Below, piece by piece: positions 7,079-9,968 of a stretch of DNA of 9,968 nt (its first letter is position 1; each line of letters starts with the position of its first letter). The stretch covers positions 1-9,968 of the forward strand of contig DATGEP010000386.1 of NCBI GenBank assembly GCA_035310125.1, written 5' to 3'. The notes under the pieces were generated by a model. It worked only from the letters and a program-made list of their open reading frames with translations. It ran no database searches and was not told where the DNA came from. Position numbers and translations under genes: made by a program. Source of the DNA: DATGEP01 sp035310125. GTDB lineage: Bacteria > Chloroflexota > Ktedonobacteria > Ktedonobacterales > JADMIN01.

Positions 7079-8545
7079 CTACCCGCCTGCGCTGGCGTGG
7101 CCTAGAATGGGCGTCTGTGTCTTGCCCTGGCCGGCGATGCCCGGCTCCGTCATCGCCTCCGGCTTGAGGATTTCGAGCAGGTCGGCCTCCGGCAGCAGCT
7201 TGCGCTCGCGGACGATGTCGCGAATGTCGCGTCCCGTCTGTATCTGCTCCTTCGCAATCTTGGCGGACTCTTCGTAGCCAATGTAGGGCGCCAGCGCCGT
7301 CACCAGGCTCGCGCTCTTGAAGGCGTACTCCTCGCAGCGCTCCCGGTTTGCCACGATGCCCTCCACGCAGCGCGTCGTGAACGTATCCATGCCGTTCTTG
7401 AGGATCGTCAGCGAGAACAGCAGATTGTGAATGATGACCGGCATCATCACATTTAATTCGAGCTGCCCGGCTTGCGCCGCGAACGTGACGGTCGTGTCAT
7501 TGCCGAGGATCTGGAAGCAGATCATGTTCAGCATCTCGGCCATCGAGGGATTGACCTTGCCCGGCATAATCGAGGATCCTGGCTGCACCGCCGGCAGCAC
7601 GATCTCATACAAGCCCGTGCTCGGTCCCGACGCCAGCAGTCGCAAATCATTGGCAATCTTCGTCAGGTCCGTTGCCAGCACCCGCACCGCCCCTGACACT
7701 TCCACGAACGATCCCATATTCGGGGCAATCTCCACCAGCATCTCCGCGCGACGCAATGGGAAGCCTGTTAGCTGGCTCAGGTGCTTCACCATGCCATTGA
7801 TGTAGCCCTCTTCCGCGTTTAACCCTGTGCCCACCGCCGTGCCGCCGATGTTTAGCTCATGGAGCGTCTCCATGCTGTGCCGCAGACGTTCCACGTCGCG
7901 GCGCAGCGTCAGCCCATACGCCGCGAATTCCTGGCCCAGCCGCACCGGCGTGGCGTCCTGCAAGTGAGTTCGGCCGGATTTCACGATGGAATCGAACTCG
8001 CGGCCCTTGGCCGCGAAGGCATTGCTCAGGCGATCCAGCGCGGGCAGCGTCTCGCGCAGCGTCAAGAGTGTCGCGATACGCATCTCCGTCGGGAAGGTGT
8101 CGTTGGTGGACTGCGCCATATTCACGTGGTCATTCGGGTGGACCATCTTGTAGTCGCCGCGCTGGCCACCCAGCAGCTCAATCGCGCGGTTCGCCAGCAC
8201 CTCATTCGCGTTCATGTTGTGCGAGGTGCCCGCGCCAGCCTGGTACACATCCACGACGAAGTGCTCGCGCCACTGGCCCGCGAGCACTTCATCCGCCGCC
8301 CGCACAATCGCGTTGCCGATGCGCTTGTCCAGCCGCCCCGTCTCCATATTCGAGAGCGCCGCCGCCTTCTTCACCAGCATCGTCGCCTCGATCAGCGCCG
8401 GGTGCGCATGCAGCCCGCTGATGGGGAAGTTCTCTACCGCTCGCTGCGTCTGCACACCGTACAGCGCCGCCGCCGGCACCGCGATATCGCCGAGCGAGTC
8501 GTGCTCCATGCGCGCGGCTGGCTGCGCTCCGTTTGTTTCCGCCAT
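7079..8545 (-). CDS. aspA: aspartase/fumarase-family lyase, probably aspartate ammonia-lyase
   Basis: The product (488 residues) belongs to the class II fumarase/aspartase superfamily, homotetrameric cytoplasmic lyases that release fumarate. Signature regions are GAGTSHNMNANEV (104-116), HPNDHVNMAQSTNDTFPT (136-153), the Thr193-His194 pair, and the mobile catalytic loop GSSIMPGKVNP (323-333) with the base Ser at 324/325. Aspartase is favoured over fumarase by YGVQTQRAVENF near the N-terminus (fumarases usually have WGAQTQRS), by GAGTS rather than GSGTQ, and by CFQILGND with AAQAGQLELNVMMPV. On the other hand HPNDHVN, STNDTFPT and MPGK are also common in fumarases, so substrate is not proven. 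The ATG at 8545 has GGAG nine bases upstream, while the ATG at 8551 has only three. The stop is 4 nt from the exporter stop, leaving no room for a terminator between them. Confidence 0.87.
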   Translation of the reverse strand: MAETNGAQPAARMEHDSLGDIAVPAAALYGVQTQRAVENFPISGLHAHPALIEATMLVKKAAALSNMETGRLDKRIGNAIVRAADEVLAGQWREHFVVDVYQAGAGTSHNMNANEVLANRAIELLGGQRGDYKMVHPNDHVNMAQSTNDTFPTEMRIATLLTLRETLPALDRLSNAFAAKGREFDSIVKSGRTHLQDATPVRLGQEFAAYGLTLRRDVERLRHSMETLHELNIGGTAVGTGLNAEEGYINGMVKHLSQLTGFPLRRAEMLVEIAPNMGSFVEVSGAVRVLATDLTKIANDLRLLASGPSTGLYEIVLPAVQPGSSIMPGKVNPSMAEMLNMICFQILGNDTTVTFAAQAGQLELNVMMPVIIHNLLFSLTILKNGMDTFTTRCVEGIVANRERCEEYAFKSASLVTALAPYIGYEESAKIAKEQIQTGRDIRDIVRERKLLPEADLLEILKPEAMTEPGIAGQGKTQTPILGHASAGG

Positions 8546-8554
8546 GACCATACT

Positions 8555-8558
8555 CTCC
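8555..8558 (-). promoter_or_regulatory. ribosome binding site of the lyase gene
   Basis: GGAG (within GGGAGAG, 8559-8553) is nine bases from the ATG at 8545 and only three from the ATG at 8551, so it selects the former. Confidence 0.65.
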
Positions 8559-8617
8559 CGCGACCACTCTGTCGCCACTGAATGCCAATGCCTCGGAGAT
8601 GTCCTCAAACCATTTGG

Positions 8618-8626
8618 ATTGTAGCA
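8618..8626 (-). promoter_or_regulatory. extended -10 promoter of the lyase gene
   Basis: TGCTACAAT on the minus strand matches an extended -10 box (TGnTAnAAT). No recognisable -35 is present at the usual distance; that space is taken by a copy of the repeat core (8629-8644). Transcription would start near 8611, about 66 bases before the ATG. Confidence 0.55.
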
Positions 8627-8650
8627 CGCTGCCGATTTTGCCGGGATACG

Positions 8651-8688
8651 ACCTCACCCCCGACCCCTCTCCCCGTGGGAGAGGGGAG
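8651..8688 (+). repeat. GC-rich palindromic element, copy B
   Basis: CCCCTCTCCC (8664-8673), a 3-base loop and GGGAGAGGGG (8677-8686) form a perfect 10-bp stem, preceded by ACCTCACCCCC. It begins six bases after repeat-core copy 1. Palindromes of this appearance are dispersed in many bacterial genomes and often give false peptides in gene calls. Confidence 0.75.
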
Positions 8689-8747
8689 CCATACGGCAAG
8701 GCGAAGCGACGATGGTAACGGGATCGGTGGGCGAGATTGGCGGGCGC

Positions 8748-8766
8748 GGGCGCACGCGGTGCGCCC
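8748..8766. repeat. short inverted repeat in the array
   Basis: GGGCGCA and TGCGCCC form a 7-bp stem around a 5-base loop. No T-run follows on either strand, so a terminator is not claimed. Confidence 0.4.
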
Positions 8767-8814
8767 CTTACGAATTCTGACATGCCGTCGAGCCGGTTGC
8801 CGAGGTTGCCGCAC

Positions 8815-8852
8815 ATCGTGAATCGGTTGCCGTTTTTGCCGGAAATCACGAT
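8815..8852. repeat. inverted repeat framing core copy 3
   Basis: ATCGTGA (8815-8821) and TCACGAT (8846-8852) are exact inverted arms around the core copy at 8827-8842. The arms are unlike those that frame copy 7. Confidence 0.5.
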
Positions 8853-8890
8853 TCGTGGCTGCGTCAGTTGCCGATTCTGCCGGAAAGGGA

Positions 8891-8928
8891 ACCTCTCCCC
8901 CTGCCCCCTCTCCCGCGAGGCGAGGAGG
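8891..8928 (+). repeat. GC-rich palindromic element, copy C (decayed)
   Basis: It shares ACCTC, a C5 run and the CCCCTCTCCC block with copy B in the same orientation. The right half of the stem is broken (GCGAGGCGAGGAGG). It begins seven bases after the core copy at 8868-8883, matching the arrangement at copy B. Confidence 0.6.
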
Positions 8929-8958
8929 AATGTGGGTGCCGATTCTGCCGGAATTTGA

Positions 8959-8998
8959 GATTTCACCATGGAGCGGCATGGAGCGGCATGGTGAGATC
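8959..8998. repeat. 12-bp hairpin with a tandem-repeat loop
   Basis: Arms 8959-8970 (GATTTCACCATG) and 8987-8998 (CATGGTGAGATC) pair over 12 bp with one G-T wobble. The 16-base loop comes from a 10-bp tandem duplication of GAGCGGCATG (8971-8990). Confidence 0.6.
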
Positions 8999-9044
8999 AA
9001 CGCGAAGGTCGTGGAGCAAGAGAAGGATATTGCCGATTCTGCCG

Positions 9045-9087
9045 GAATCTCAAAATTGGTTGCCGATTCTGCCGGAATTTGAGATTC
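9045..9087. repeat. inverted repeat framing core copy 7
   Basis: Arms 9045-9057 and 9076-9087 (AATTTGAGATTC) pair over 12 bp with one bulged A. The 18-base loop is the repeat core itself (9058-9075). Confidence 0.6.
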
Positions 9088-9205
9088 ACCGCTGCGTTTA
9101 CGGAGCGCGAGGAGGTTGCCGATTCTGCCGCGAATCCAGGTGTCGCTATTCGGTTGGGAAGGTGCGTGGGACGGTGCGGGTGCTGCGGGTGCTGCCGCTG
9201 GGACG

Positions 9206-9234
9206 AGTGTAGCATGTGAGAAGCGGGATGTCGC
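9206..9234 (-). promoter_or_regulatory. candidate leftward promoter reading into the repeat array
   Basis: On the minus strand TGCTACACT (9214-9206) is an extended -10 box. GCGACA (9234-9229) lies upstream at a 17-base spacing to TACACT. It would transcribe the whole array toward the lyase gene. The rest of 9132-9314 shows only a short GGGTGCTGC duplication near 9179-9196. Confidence 0.3.
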
Positions 9235-9314
9235 CGGGCAAGGACGGGCAGATGCGGTCAGGGATGGACAGGAGTTTGCGGGGGCAGTTTTCCTAGGCAA
9301 CCGTGCGCTGGCGC

Positions 9315-9343
9315 TTGAACGTGCCTCTGCCGTGTGTTACACT
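9315..9343 (+). promoter_or_regulatory. sigma70-type promoter of the TIR gene
   Basis: TTGAAC (9315-9320) and TACACT (9338-9343) are separated by 17 bases. The start of transcription would be near 9350, leaving a leader of roughly 43 bases. Confidence 0.65.
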
Positions 9344-9379
9344 GCCGGTGCAGTCGGCCGCCGTCTCACGTTGCTCGCC

Positions 9380-9385
9380 AGGAGG
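9380..9385 (+). promoter_or_regulatory. ribosome binding site of the TIR gene
   Basis: A full AGGAGG lies seven bases before the ATG at 9393, an optimal arrangement that fixes the start. Confidence 0.85.
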
Positions 9386-9392
9386 CGCTGAT

Positions 9393-9968
9393 ATGACCAC
9401 ACCTTCCCCCGCCTCCGTGCCGCGCATCTTCGTCAGCCACAGCCACGCCGACAACGATTTCGGCGTCCGCCTTGTCACCACGTTACGTACCGCGCTGGGC
9501 GGCGACGAGGATAGCGTCTGGTTCGACATTTCCGGCGGCGCCCATGGCGGCGATACCCTCTGGCGCAAGATCGTGCAGGAGATTACCGACCGGCCCATTT
9601 TCATCGTAGTGGCCTCGCCGCACGCGCTCGCCTCGCCGTGGGTGATGAACGAGATCAACATCGCCTGGACGCTCAAGAATACCCGCCCCAACCGGCACAT
9701 CGTCCCCGTCCTCTATGAAGTGTGCGACCTGCCTGCTGACCTGCTCATGCAGTTATATGTGTCGTTTCTGCCGCCGCAGACCTTTGAGGCCGGCCTGGCG
9801 TCCCTCGTCACCGCCATCCACGCCCTCGCCGGCACCCGCCCCACGCCACCTCCCGCCGCTCCCGTAGGGGCGTCCGGTGGACGCCCACCCGCGCCTGCCG
9901 AAGACCCCGCCACGGCCCGCGTGCGCCAGGCAACGCCGCTGATCGAGGCCGCGTTCGCCGCCAGGGAT
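9393..9968 (+). CDS. TIR-domain protein (N-terminal part, continues past the window)
   Basis: 192 codons are open to the right edge. Residues about 10-130 form a TIR domain: first strand and box RIFVSHSHADNDF, then VWFDIS, GGDTLWRKIVQEI, FIVVASPHALAS and WVMNEINIAWTLKN. Glu87 in WVMNE sits where the catalytic glutamate of NAD-cleaving TIR domains lies. No signal peptide or membrane segment is seen, so the protein is probably cytoplasmic. A Pro/Ala/Gly-rich linker follows (about 145-175), partly encoded by a palindrome at 9868-9886, and a helical part begins at the edge. Bacterial TIR proteins are often defence effectors or NADases joined to sensor domains; the C-terminal domain that would tell is outside the window. 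Own promoter and strong ribosome binding site suggest it heads its transcription unit. Confidence 0.9.
   Translation, partial: MTTPSPASVPRIFVSHSHADNDFGVRLVTTLRTALGGDEDSVWFDISGGAHGGDTLWRKIVQEITDRPIFIVVASPHALASPWVMNEINIAWTLKNTRPNRHIVPVLYEVCDLPADLLMQLYVSFLPPQTFEAGLASLVTAIHALAGTRPTPPPAAPVGASGGRPPAPAEDPATARVRQATPLIEAAFAARD
9868..9886 (+). repeat. perfect hairpin in the TIR gene linker
   Basis: GGGCGTCC, loop GGT and GGACGCCC make an 8-bp perfect stem, preceded by GTAG. GTAGGGGCG-type palindromes are common dispersed repeats in Chloroflexota and cyanobacteria. It is read in frame and encodes part of the linker (GASGGRPP). Copy number in this genome cannot be judged here. Confidence 0.55.

Larger units (their letters stand above)
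8629..9131. repeat. irregular array of about eight copies of a 16-bp core
   Basis: The core is TTGCCGATTCTGCCGG on the plus strand. Exact copies start at 8868, 9030 and 9060. Copies at 8936 and 9116 differ at one base, copies at 8629 and 8827 at two, and 8797 is a more decayed copy. All are in the same orientation. Start-to-start distances are 168, 30, 41, 68, 94, 30 and 56. The core is itself a near-duplication (TGCCGATTC followed by TGCCGGAAT). After the core, GAATTTGAGATT follows in two copies. Open frames here translate only the repeats and are not believable genes. With the flanks this makes up the 8546-9392 gap. Confidence 0.85.

Noticed and set aside
7072..7081. Bidirectional terminator between exporter and lyase
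   Set aside because: Stops are 4 nt apart and I see no stem with a T-run in or around them.
7859..8581. Plus-strand open frame of 240 codons opposite the lyase gene
   Set aside because: It is the antisense shadow of a clearly conserved enzyme and is rich in His and Arg from GC-skewed codons.
8629..9131. CRISPR array
   Set aside because: Repeat units are only about 16 bases, spacing varies from 30 to 168, copies are diverged, and no cas gene is in view.
8605..9300. Long minus-strand open frame of 231 codons across the repeat zone
   Set aside because: It translates the repeats themselves (recurring PAESAT, RQNRQ and GEGAGGEV-type peptides), the pattern of false proteins from palindromic repeats, and has no family features.
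1..9968. tRNA, rRNA or known riboswitch genes
   Set aside because: None recognised on either strand.

Overview
The window is GC-rich bacterial DNA with short intergenic gaps and sigma70-type promoters. Several traits fit Chloroflexota best: a PadR regulator with a Gly/Pro/Phe-rich head, an MsbA-like half-exporter, a TIR gene, and GC-rich palindromic dispersed repeats. That placement is an inference from style, not from a marker gene.

Layout, left to right. Positions 1-2147 (minus) hold polyphosphate kinase 1, cut only at its extreme C-terminus by the window edge. A divergent promoter region follows, then a small helical protein of unknown function (2371-2910, plus). A near-consensus promoter with palindromic and direct-repeat operator candidates precedes a PadR-family repressor with a His-rich segment (3185-3973, plus). 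Convergent to it is an RlmA-type 23S rRNA guanine-N1 methyltransferase (4046-4951, minus). Divergent from that is an ABC exporter half-transporter (5164-7074, plus). The exporter ends 4 nt from the end of a convergent aspartase/fumarase-family lyase (7079-8545, minus). Positions 8546-9392 are a non-coding, repeat-dense zone. At the right edge a TIR-domain protein begins (9393 onward, plus) with its own promoter and a strong ribosome binding site.

The named enzymes look like ordinary housekeeping functions (polyphosphate metabolism, rRNA modification, export, aspartate/fumarate metabolism) and do not form one operon. PadR, rRNA methyltransferase and exporter together resemble a stress or drug-response neighbourhood, but gene orientations argue against co-transcription.

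The least ordinary content is the repeats. Zone 8629-9131 carries about eight copies of the core TTGCCGATTCTGCCGG at irregular spacing. Some copies sit inside hairpins whose arms differ in sequence but still pair. Two copies are each followed at the same distance by a second, GC-rich palindromic element. A diverged relative of that second element lies in frame inside the rRNA methyltransferase gene and encodes an extra segment of about 13 residues. An unrelated palindrome of dispersed-repeat type lies in frame in the linker of the TIR gene. The region therefore appears to have been seeded by small palindromic elements, in both intergenic and coding positions.
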